From an uncultured Ruminococcus sp. (GTDB taxonomy: Bacteria; Bacillota; Clostridia; Oscillospirales; Ruminococcaceae): a stretch of 6,856 bases of DNA. Numbering within the stretch: the stretch's first letter is position 1; each line of letters starts with the position of its first letter. Of this stretch, positions 1 to 5,566 are shown in pieces. Made by a program: the position numbers and the translations under genes. Below the pieces are notes generated by a model that saw only the letters and a list, made by a program, of their open reading frames with translations, was not told where the DNA came from and ran no database searches. Location: assembly GCA_946186215.1 (NCBI GenBank), contig CAMHMM010000100.1, forward strand, positions 1 to 6,856. The letters run 5' to 3'.

Positions 1-756
1 AGACACTGTCTTTCTTGCCGCAGTCTTGGCCTGTGTTACGGCAAGATTTTTATAGTCGCCTGTCCTGTATGCGGTCTGTGCGGCAACAATGATCACAGCA
101 TCGGTGGCATCCGAGCATATTATCCTGTTGGCATCGGTGCAGCACCTGCCGTCGCCCTTTACGGTGACGGCGCAGGCAAAGGGGATACCGTCGGAAACTG
201 TGAAAAGCAGTGTGCTGTCGTCATATGCACGGTTCTCATCATACCAGTCGTCGCGCCCGTCGATAAGCGCTGTAAAGCTGAGACCACCCTTTTTTGAGGA
301 AGAAAGCGCGATCACCATTACCTGATCGGGGTATGACACAAATGTTTTTCTGGTGATAATGGTATCATTCGTTCTGAATGAAACCGTATCTATGCCCTCT
401 GACATATCAAGGCAATGCGAGTAACAGGTATATTCCCCGCTCTGATACAGATGAAGCTCGCCCAGGGGCTGATAATGCCTTTGCTGTTCATTTGTCCCGT
501 AGAAGGAATCCTCACACAGCTGTGTAGCCGCCTGAGTATCGCCGCTCCTGATATATCCGCGCATCCTTTCAAGAGCATCCGCCGCCTTGGGATTGTTCCT
601 TTCACGAAACGCTCCCGACCAGATCGAATCCTCATTGAGATAGTATATTTCATTGTTGGGATCGCCGCATATCATCGCTCCGATCCTGCCGTTTCCAACG
701 GGAAGCGAATCATGCCATTCCTTTGCGGGTCTGCCGTAATTGAGGATATGTCTCAT
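1..756 (-). CDS. GH95 family alpha-L-fucosidase, N-terminal part (3' end outside window)
   Basis: The 252 visible residues match the N-terminal domain of glycoside hydrolase family 95, inverting enzymes that mostly remove alpha-1,2-linked L-fucose from glycans. Family landmarks seen are PAKEWHDSLPVGNGRIGAM (residues 10-28), LNEDSIWSG (40-48), HYQPLGEL (94-101) and RKTFVSYPDQVMV (136-148). The catalytic (alpha/alpha)6 barrel lies downstream and is missing, so activity cannot be judged; family members usually run to about 700-800 residues or more. The start is the ATG at 756-754, preceded by AAGGAGCGGTATA, a strong ribosome binding site, and the N-terminus aligns with the family start. There is no signal peptide, so a cytoplasmic enzyme acting on imported oligosaccharides is inferred. 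It follows the C39-like gene by 21 bases and is probably cotranscribed. Some GH95 members prefer alpha-L-galactosides, which cannot be excluded. Confidence 0.9.
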   Translation of the reverse strand, partial: MRHILNYGRPAKEWHDSLPVGNGRIGAMICGDPNNEIYYLNEDSIWSGAFRERNNPKAADALERMRGYIRSGDTQAATQLCEDSFYGTNEQQRHYQPLGELHLYQSGEYTCYSHCLDMSEGIDTVSFRTNDTIITRKTFVSYPDQVMVIALSSSKKGGLSFTALIDGRDDWYDENRAYDDSTLLFTVSDGIPFACAVTVKGDGRCCTDANRIICSDATDAVIIVAAQTAYRTGDYKNLAVTQAKTAARKTVS

Positions 757-777
757 TATACCGCTCCTTGTTCTGCC

Positions 778-1317
778 TTATGTCTGATGCGCCTTAATGA
801 TATACGAGCTTACAAAGCGCCTGCTGTCGCAAAGCTCACCTATCGAGTCTATCTCCGACGGCGTTTCCAGATCGTTGTAGCGGTTGTACACCACAAATCT
901 GCCGCCGCGTCCGTCGATGGCGGTAAAGTGCCTTGTGGATCTGAACGGCTTGCCTGTCCAGCAGCAAAGTATGCTTACATTTCCCTCCGCCGCCTTTTCG
1001 TATTCCTCAAAGCTTTTCATGGGTAAGGTCACCGCCCCCAGCAGGGAGCCTATCCGCCTTATCCTGTAGGGGGATGTGCCGAAAATGCCGAACAAAACGA
1101 GCCCGTAGCGCTCGATGAGCGTTACGATGAGCCCCATGTCCGGCTTTGAGCCTATGAGCCGCAGTGCGTTATACAGGGCGATAGCGCCGCACCCGTTGTA
1201 GGACATTTTCATAAGTCCCATCCTGTAACCGGAAACAGCACATCTGCCCTGTCCGCATATAGGCTTATCCTGAAGATCAAGGGATGAAAGATCAGCCCTT
1301 TTTGATTTCGGATGCAA
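778..1317 (-). CDS. Papain/C39-like cysteine peptidase-like protein, TTG start
   Basis: A 179-residue protein with the layout of a papain-like (C39-like) fold. A Cys sits in YNGCGAIALYNAL (Cys43) at the head of a helix, a His in RHFTAI (His130), and a polar residue in VVYNRYND (Asn145, with Asn148/Asp149 nearby) could complete a triad. Asn41 may take the oxyanion role that Gln plays in classical C39 domains. No signal peptide or ABC-transporter part is seen, so a role in bacteriocin leader cleavage is not supported, and the substrate is unknown. The first possible start is TTG at 1317-1315, with AAAGGA nine bases upstream and an in-frame TAG shortly before it. This start overlaps the aminotransferase end by 26 bases. 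Met33, Met36 or Met38 are alternative starts but lie just before the catalytic-like Cys. Extra cysteines occur at 21, 26, 118, 119 and 164. Family call is moderate; activity is inferred. Confidence 0.7.
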   Translation of the reverse strand: MHPKSKRADLSSLDLQDKPICGQGRCAVSGYRMGLMKMSYNGCGAIALYNALRLIGSKPDMGLIVTLIERYGLVLFGIFGTSPYRIRRIGSLLGAVTLPMKSFEEYEKAAEGNVSILCCWTGKPFRSTRHFTAIDGRGGRFVVYNRYNDLETPSEIDSIGELCDSRRFVSSYIIKAHQT

Positions 1318-2467
1318 ACTTTTCTATCCTTTCCACAGCTGTCTGGATATGTTTGAGTGAATAAGCGTAGGATATCCTGATAAAGCCTTCACCGGTAGCG
1401 CCGAATGCATTTCCGGGAACTACCGCAACAGAATATTTATCAAGGAGCGTTTCGCAGAATTCCTCGCTTGAAAGGCCTGTGCTCTTTATGGAGGGGAATA
1501 CATAGAATGCTCCCTTTGGCTCAAAGCAGTCAAGGCCTATACGGTTGAGTGCATGAACGAGCCAGCGCCTGCGCTGATCGTATTCCGCACGCATTTTCTC
1601 TATATCCCTGTCACAGCTTCTCAGAGCCTCCACAGCCGCATACTGGGACATGGTAGGCGAGCACATTATAGCGTACTGGTGGATCTTCAGCATCTGCTTT
1701 GCCAGAGGTGCAGGTGCTGCGATATAGCCCAGTCTCCAGCCTGTCATCGAATATGCCTTGGAAAAGCCGTTGACAAGGATGGTCCTTTCCTGCATATTCC
1801 CTATCTGAGCAATGGATACATGCTCAGAGCCGTAGGTAAGGGAGCTGTAGATCTCATCGGAAAGGATGAGTATATCAGTTCCGTCGAGTATCTCTGCTAT
1901 CGCTTCAAGATCCTCGCGTGTCATGACCGCACCGGTGGGATTATTGGGAAACGGCAGGATCAGAAGCTTTGTTTTCGATGTGATCCTTTCCTTTAAAAGA
2001 GCGGGAGTAAGCTTGAAATTATCCTCCGCTCTTGTGGGAACGGGAACGGGAACGCCGCCGCAGAGCGAAACTATCGGTGAATAGCAAACAAAGCAGGGCT
2101 CTACCACAAGAACTTCATCGCCCGGATTCACAAGTGCGCGTATAGCCACATCGATGCCCTCTGAGCCACCTACAGTGACGATTATCTCACTGTCGGGATC
2201 GTACTTCAGACCAAGCTGTGCTTCAGTCTTTTTGGATATTTCCTGCAGGAGCTCGGAAAGTCCCTTATTTGCGGTGTATTTTGTTCTTCCGCGCTCGAGA
2301 GAGGTGATGGCTGCCTGACGCACGCTCCAGGGTGTCTGAAAATCGGGCTCGCCTACACCAAGCGAGATTATACCCTCTCTTGCATTTGCAAGGTCAAAGA
2401 ATTTTCTTATTCCCGACGGCTTCATTTCCCTGCATTTGTCGGCAATAAGCTTATCATAATCTATCAC
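1292..2467 (-). CDS. Class I/II PLP-dependent aminotransferase
   Basis: A full-length 391-residue fold-type I aminotransferase. It moves an amino group between an amino acid and a 2-oxo acid with pyridoxal phosphate, in the cytoplasm, normally as a dimer. Visible landmarks are the N-terminal GVGEPDFQTP (37-46), the phosphate-loop GGSEG (100-104), NNPTG with PLP-contacting Asn176, SDEIY with Asp204 and Tyr207, SKAYSMTGWRLGY with Schiff-base Lys237 and phosphate-binding Arg245, and FIRISY with carboxylate-binding Arg364. Overall sequence resembles the subgroup containing aromatic and branched aminotransferases (AraT/PatA-like), but the substrate cannot be read from sequence. Translation starts at GTG (2467-2465), which shares GTGA with the stop of the Lrp gene. 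AAAGGAG lies about 12 bases upstream, rather far, so translational coupling is likely. The N-terminus (IDYDKLIADKCREMKPSGIRKFFD) agrees with homologues. Control by the adjacent Lrp protein is inferred. Confidence 0.95.
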   Translation of the reverse strand: MIDYDKLIADKCREMKPSGIRKFFDLANAREGIISLGVGEPDFQTPWSVRQAAITSLERGRTKYTANKGLSELLQEISKKTEAQLGLKYDPDSEIIVTVGGSEGIDVAIRALVNPGDEVLVVEPCFVCYSPIVSLCGGVPVPVPTRAEDNFKLTPALLKERITSKTKLLILPFPNNPTGAVMTREDLEAIAEILDGTDILILSDEIYSSLTYGSEHVSIAQIGNMQERTILVNGFSKAYSMTGWRLGYIAAPAPLAKQMLKIHQYAIMCSPTMSQYAAVEALRSCDRDIEKMRAEYDQRRRWLVHALNRIGLDCFEPKGAFYVFPSIKSTGLSSEEFCETLLDKYSVAVVPGNAFGATGEGFIRISYAYSLKHIQTAVERIEKFASEIKKG

Positions 2468-2943
2468 GGAGCAACTAAACTCCTTTCGTCTTCGGACTCA
2501 CCGTCTATTACAAAGCCGCTGTCCTTATATCTTTTGAGCACAAAGTGCGTTGAGGTGGAGATCACCCCGTCGAGAGTTGAAAGTCTGCGTGCTACAAAGA
2601 GTGCTACCTCCTTGTAGTTGGTACCCGAAAGGGTAACTGCAAGGTCGAAAGAGCCTGCCATGAGTGTTACGGAATCGACTTCCTCAAAGCTCATGATCTT
2701 CTTTGCCAGCTCATCAAAGCCGAAATCGGCCTTGGGAGTTATCTTTACCTCGATAAATGCCGTTACGGAGTTGGTATCGGAGAAATCATCCCCCAGAACA
2801 GCTCTGTATCCCTTTATCTTCCCGTTTTCCTCATACTCCTGTATCTTTGCGGCGGTCTCCTCGGCTGTCATGCCTGTCATGGCCGCAAGCTCCTCAACAG
2901 AGAGCCTTGCATTATTTTTCAGAAGCGAAAGTAATGTGTCCAT
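2464..2943 (-). CDS. Lrp/AsnC family transcriptional regulator
   Basis: A 159-residue regulator with the two-part Lrp/AsnC layout. Residues 1-50 form a winged helix-turn-helix (NARLSVEELAAMTGMTAEET, then EENGKIKGYRAVLG). Residues about 60-140 form the RAM ligand-binding domain, with the turn MAGSFDLAV (95-103) and the closing strand STSTHFVLKRYK (130-140). Family members form dimers or octamers and sense amino acids or related metabolites. The N-terminus is a few residues shorter than usual, lacking the common LDxxD lead-in, but the HTH is intact. The ATG at 2943 has an AAAGGAG site nine bases upstream. The gene is preceded by a 77-base gap with a hairpin and its stop overlaps the aminotransferase start by four bases. 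The likely target is its own transcription unit, most simply the aminotransferase; this is inference from position. Confidence 0.93.
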   Translation of the reverse strand: MDTLLSLLKNNARLSVEELAAMTGMTAEETAAKIQEYEENGKIKGYRAVLGDDFSDTNSVTAFIEVKITPKADFGFDELAKKIMSFEEVDSVTLMAGSFDLAVTLSGTNYKEVALFVARRLSTLDGVISTSTHFVLKRYKDSGFVIDGESEDERSLVAP

Positions 2944-2987
2944 TATATTGTTCTCCTTTCTGTGGTCGTATCATATTCGTATTTCTT

Positions 2988-3006
2988 CCCGTCCGCAGCG
3001 GACGGG
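2988..3006. repeat. GC-rich perfect hairpin between hydrogenase and Lrp genes
   Basis: The arms CCCGTCCGC and GCGGACGGG are exact inverted repeats around a single central base, giving a stem of at least seven pairs with a short loop. It lies 15 bases after the hydrogenase stop and 45 bases before the Lrp start. Neither strand has a run of T after the stem: the minus strand continues with AAGAAATACG. It is therefore not a classical intrinsic terminator. It could act as an mRNA stability or processing element that separates hydrogenase message from the downstream genes, or as a protein-binding palindrome. Confidence 0.6.
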
Positions 3007-3020
3007 AGCAGCTGCGTTTA

Positions 3021-4544
3021 TCACAGATCAAGCGTTTCAAGCAGGTCGAGATCGGCAACATAGTCCGTTTCGGAGGCCAGCTTCTTTTCCGCCTGGTTCT
3101 TGTATTTTTCAATTCCGACTGTGGCCTTGTTTACAGCGCACAGTGTGCCTGCGCCCGCGACACATCCGCCGGGGCAGCCCATTCCTTCGAGAAGGCAGCC
3201 GTCGTATTTGTGCGCCTTTGCCATCTGCAGAAGCTTTCTGCATTCGCGCAGTCCCTGTGCGGATACGGTCTTTACATCCCTTGTGGGATCGAGCCGCTTT
3301 ATCTCATCTGCGACCGCGCCCGCGACACCGCCGCTCACTGCAAAGCCGCGTCCTGCACCGGTGGCCTCCTCAAGGGGAACGGCCTCAGCATCGGGGATAT
3401 TGTCTATATCGACTTCCTTGGCCGCAAACATTCCCATAAGCTCCTCAAATGTGAGGACAAAATCAACATAGCTTCTTATGGACCTGCGGCTGGCTTCAAG
3501 CTTCTTTGCACTGCACGGGCCGATAAAGGCGATCATGCAGTCCGGATCCTTTTTCTTTTCAAGCCTTGCTGTGAGTACCATAGGCGTAAGCGCCATGGAG
3601 ATATTCTTTGCAAGCTCGGGAAAGAGTCTTTTTGCCATGGATGACCACGAGGGGCAGCATGATGTTGCGAGGAAATCCAGCTTTTCAGGAACATTTTCGA
3701 TAAAGTCCTTGGCTTCCTCAACGGTGCAGAGGTCTGCACCGACCGCCACCTCAACAACACTGTCAAAGCCCAGTCTGCGCATCGCGGCTGTGAGCTTGTC
3801 AGGGGTGAGCTTTGAGCCGAACTGCCCGTAGAACGCAGGGGCGACTATCGCCACTACCCTGCGGTTTGTCTTTATTGCGTGGATGAGCTGGAAGATCTGT
3901 CCCTTATCCGCAATAGCGCCGAAGGGGCAGTTTACAAGGCACATCCCGCAGGAAACGCAGCGCTCATAGTCGATCTTCGCTCGTCCGTGCTCGTCGCTGC
4001 CTATGGCATCCATGCCGCAGGCTCGCGCACAGGGGCGCTCGACCTTGAGTATCGCTCCGTAGGGGCACACATCCTTGCAGCGCCCGCATTTGATGCACTT
4101 TTCCTGATCTATCTTGGATTTGCCGTGCCTTATGGATATAGCACCCTTGGGGCACACCACCTGACAGGGGTTCTCAAAGCAGCCCTGGCACACCTCAGTC
4201 ACATGATAGTGCATCGGCGGGCAGGCGTTGCAGGCAAATGAGATTATATTGATAAGCGGCGGATCGTAGTATTTTTCCGCGATGGCGCTCTCATTTACGC
4301 CTCTGGAAACGGGCGCGTGCTCGCTGACATCACGCAGCGGCAGCCCCATTGCAAGGCGCAGACGCTCCTCTACGATAGCCCTTTCAAGAAATATGGATTC
4401 CCTGTGCTGTGCCACATCCCCGGGGCAGATTTTATACGGCAGATCCTCCATACGGGTATAGTCGCCGCCCTCATATGCAAGCCGCGCCACCTCTGTGAAC
4501 ACCTTGCGGCGCATATCGGTAACGGAAGAGTATATCCCTCTCAT
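3021..4544 (-). CDS. Monomeric [FeFe] hydrogenase with N-terminal 4Fe-4S ferredoxin domain, probably group B
   Basis: A 507-residue iron-only hydrogenase that would interconvert protons and H2 with ferredoxin-type electrons in the cytoplasm. The H-cluster motifs are complete: TSCCPSW (294-300, Cys296 in the proton-transfer position and Cys297 as ligand), PCSAKKLE (343-350, Cys344, Lys347, Glu350) and EGMGCPGGCVAG (453-464, Cys457, Cys461). The residue before PC is Gly rather than the Met of well-studied group A enzymes. Sixteen cysteines lie between residues 105 and 206, including CxxCxxxxCxxxCP at 119-132 and two CxxCxxCxxxCP motifs at 150-161 and 196-207. That is enough for up to four [4Fe-4S] clusters. 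There are no PAS or NADH-binding domains, which argues against a sensory or HydABC-type subunit. The ATG at 4544 has GAAGG seven bases upstream. H-cluster maturation proteins HydE, HydF and HydG must be encoded elsewhere. Group assignment is inferred from layout and the L2 motif. Confidence 0.92.
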   Translation of the reverse strand: MRGIYSSVTDMRRKVFTEVARLAYEGGDYTRMEDLPYKICPGDVAQHRESIFLERAIVEERLRLAMGLPLRDVSEHAPVSRGVNESAIAEKYYDPPLINIISFACNACPPMHYHVTEVCQGCFENPCQVVCPKGAISIRHGKSKIDQEKCIKCGRCKDVCPYGAILKVERPCARACGMDAIGSDEHGRAKIDYERCVSCGMCLVNCPFGAIADKGQIFQLIHAIKTNRRVVAIVAPAFYGQFGSKLTPDKLTAAMRRLGFDSVVEVAVGADLCTVEEAKDFIENVPEKLDFLATSCCPSWSSMAKRLFPELAKNISMALTPMVLTARLEKKKDPDCMIAFIGPCSAKKLEASRRSIRSYVDFVLTFEELMGMFAAKEVDIDNIPDAEAVPLEEATGAGRGFAVSGGVAGAVADEIKRLDPTRDVKTVSAQGLRECRKLLQMAKAHKYDGCLLEGMGCPGGCVAGAGTLCAVNKATVGIEKYKNQAEKKLASETDYVADLDLLETLDL

Positions 4545-4559
4545 GATAAAACCTTCATT

Positions 4560-4973
4560 CTATTGTTTGTCCATTAAGTATTCATCATCAAATTCGCAGG
4601 TAACATCATCCCACAGGACACAGTTGCTGAGAACCTGATCTCTGTAATAATCCGTAAAGGCGATCTTCATCGTCTGTGTGGATAATCTGTTTTTTTCGTA
4701 TATGGTTAGCGGATAATCGGTGTGGATGTTGTACAGGGAATAGTCATTCCCCGTGATCGTGTTGCGCCCCCTGTAATGCACAAATTCGTCGCCCTTGTAG
4801 AACCTTGCCTCGAGTATGCCGAATTTTCTGCACGACAGCGCCTGGATATAATCATCACCGTTTTCAAGTATGACAGGGAGCCATGTGGTCTCTGCGAGCC
4901 CGTCAAAGGTGGAGTAGATATCCCGCACGGTGACATCCTTGATTATCACCTTGTCATTGATTATAAGATTCAT
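4560..4973 (-). CDS. Hypothetical protein, 137 residues
   Basis: I do not recognise a named family. The protein is small, acidic and soluble-looking, with no signal peptide or membrane segment. It alternates beta-rich stretches (MNLIINDKVIIKDVTV at 1-16, LPVILENGDDYIQAL at 32-46, LEARFYKGDEFVHYRG at 54-69) with a later helical part ending in LWDDVTCEFDDEY (119-131). This layout loosely recalls immunity-type or other small beta-rich proteins of Firmicutes, but that is only an impression. The start ATG (4973) overlaps the stop of the upstream 96-residue gene as ATGA, and CGGAG lies eight bases upstream. It ends 15 bases before the hydrogenase start. The good ribosome site, tight packing and lack of a better competing frame support a real gene. 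No toxin gene is visible next to it. Confidence 0.75.
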   Translation of the reverse strand: MNLIINDKVIIKDVTVRDIYSTFDGLAETTWLPVILENGDDYIQALSCRKFGILEARFYKGDEFVHYRGRNTITGNDYSLYNIHTDYPLTIYEKNRLSTQTMKIAFTDYYRDQVLSNCVLWDDVTCEFDDEYLMDKQ

Positions 4974-5260
4974 TCTATCAGCTCCGATGGCCGCTCCTGC
5001 TGATCCTCCTGCCTGAGATACTGCTTGTCTCCGAATATCCTCAGCGCCGTCTTATACCAGCTCTCCCATTCGCCGTTGGGCATATCATGGGTGAAAATAA
5101 GCTCATTCTCGCCGACCTGTGCGGTGATAAGCCCGCCGTACCAGCTGTGGCGGGTGTCGATAAGTCCGTCATAGCAAATCAGCGATGAAAAAAATGCAAA
5201 CATCTCCGCAGAGGTAAGCGCTGTAAAGCTCTCTGTTACGGGAATATTGACTGTTTTCAT
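4970..5260 (-). CDS. Hypothetical protein, 96 residues, first gene of the leftward operon
   Basis: No family is recognised. The protein is soluble-looking, with a hydrophobic helix-like stretch LTSAEMFAFFSSLICYDGLI (15-34), an aromatic region (RHSWYGGL at 37-44, GEWESWYKTALRIFG at 63-77) and a charged tail. It lacks a signal peptide. The ATG at 5260 has AGGAG ten bases upstream and lies about 40 bases downstream of a strong promoter, which supports expression. It shares ATGA with the next gene, so the two small proteins are probably made together and may act as a pair. Function cannot be given. Confidence 0.72.
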   Translation of the reverse strand: MKTVNIPVTESFTALTSAEMFAFFSSLICYDGLIDTRHSWYGGLITAQVGENELIFTHDMPNGEWESWYKTALRIFGDKQYLRQEDQQERPSELIE

Positions 5261-5306
5261 AAATTACACGCTCCTGTATTGCTTATCTGCATATACACCT
5301 GATAGT

Positions 5307-5335
5307 AGTTTACCACAAATCCACTCAAATGTCAA
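5307..5335 (-). promoter_or_regulatory. Sigma-A-type promoter for the leftward operon
   Basis: On the minus strand a perfect TTGACA (5335-5330) is followed after exactly 17 bases by TAAACT (5312-5307), itself preceded by TGG, an extended -10 element. Transcription would begin near 5300, giving a leader of roughly 40 bases before the ATG at 5260. No other convincing promoter was found within the leftward gene set, so this one probably drives it. The spacer consists of two near-identical units on the plus strand, CCACAAAT (5313-5320) and CCACTCAAAT (5321-5330). Confidence 0.82.
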
Positions 5336-5348
5336 ATAAAATTGTCAG

Positions 5349-5363
5349 GTCGGCAAGGCCGAC
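5349..5363. repeat. Small GC-rich inverted repeat upstream of the leftward promoter
   Basis: GTCGGC and GCCGAC flank the three bases AAG. The element lies 13 bases upstream of the leftward -35 box, where an activator or repressor site could sit. Part of it, GGCCGACAG (5357-5365), recurs exactly at 5440-5448. Read on the minus strand the hairpin is followed by CTGACAATTTTATTT, but the T run is interrupted and no gene lies upstream for it to terminate. Its role is unknown. Confidence 0.45.
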
Positions 5364-5388
5364 AGCTACTCGTGCTCTCTTTTGAAAG

Positions 5389-5474
5389 GAAACGCTCATC
5401 ATTGGCTCGGAGCTTTTATTACCGTTTAGGTCACATATTGGCCGACAGAGCCTGCACCCACTCAGCAGCGTTTC
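5389..5474. repeat. Nested inverted repeats in the divergent intergenic region
   Basis: GAAACGCT (5389-5396) is exactly complementary to AGCGTTTC (5467-5474). Inside it GGCTC (5404-5408) is complementary to GAGCC (5448-5452), so the segment could fold into a two-tier stem of about 86 bases. The segment lies upstream of both predicted transcription starts, so it would be transcribed only from a promoter not identified here. An eight-base match at this distance can occur by chance, so this is a candidate RNA or extragenic repeat rather than a firm element. Confidence 0.3.
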
Positions 5475-5484
5475 GCCGCGGTGA

Positions 5485-5513
5485 TTGACATGAAGCTGTC
5501 ATGATGCTATAAT
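5485..5513 (+). promoter_or_regulatory. Perfect-consensus sigma-A promoter for the rightward gene, with dyad in the spacer
   Basis: TTGACA (5485-5490), a 17-base spacer and TATAAT (5508-5513) match the housekeeping consensus at every hexamer position, and TGC before the -10 adds the extended element. Transcription should start near 5520, leaving a leader of about 47 bases before the ATG at 5567. The spacer overlaps two dyads, TGACA-N6-TGTCA (5486-5501) and CATGA-N5-TCATG (5489-5503), which would suit a repressor-binding site. Regulation is inferred. Confidence 0.87.
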
Positions 5514-5566
5514 GGATCATAGCAGAATATACAGAGGATCGAAGGATAAGATCTCAGGGGATGCTA

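Larger units (their letters stand above)
5261..5566. other. Divergent intergenic region without a gene
   Basis: About 306 bases separate the start codons of the leftward operon and the rightward membrane-protein gene. No reading frame here has both a ribosome site and a plausible length; the few ATG-started frames are about 25 codons or less. The region contains one promoter for each direction, a GC-rich hairpin, nested inverted repeats and the leader of the rightward gene. The middle 150 bases (about 5336-5484) remain unexplained by promoters alone. Confidence 0.7.

Noticed and set aside
390..653. A minus-strand open frame of 87 codons starting inside the GH95 gene
   Set aside because: It is in another frame of the GH95 coding sequence, which carries clear family motifs through this stretch.
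754..763. TATAAT just before the GH95 start as a -10 box
   Set aside because: It overlaps the ATG itself and no -35-like hexamer lies at a proper distance; it is better explained as the spacer after the Shine-Dalgarno site.
415..1026. A plus-strand open frame of 203 codons
   Set aside because: It is antisense to the GH95 and C39-like genes, has no ribosome site and reads like a shadow translation.
2970..2998. A possible internal promoter for the Lrp gene (minus-strand TATGAT at 2975-2970)
   Set aside because: The hexamer 16 bases upstream is TGCGGA, a poor -35 box inside the GC-rich hairpin. A weak promoter cannot be excluded, but it is not supported.
2757..3644. A long plus-strand open frame of 295 codons
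   Set aside because: It lies antisense to the Lrp and hydrogenase genes, crosses their boundary, and its Cys/Arg-rich translation shows no family features. The minus-strand genes carry complete motifs.
4560..5260. A toxin-immunity module
   Set aside because: The 137-residue protein has only a loose resemblance to small beta-rich immunity-type proteins, and no toxin or secretion gene is present in the window.
5343..5363. A rho-independent terminator on the minus strand
   Set aside because: The stem is only six pairs, the T-rich stretch begins several bases later and is interrupted, and no minus-strand gene lies upstream to be terminated.
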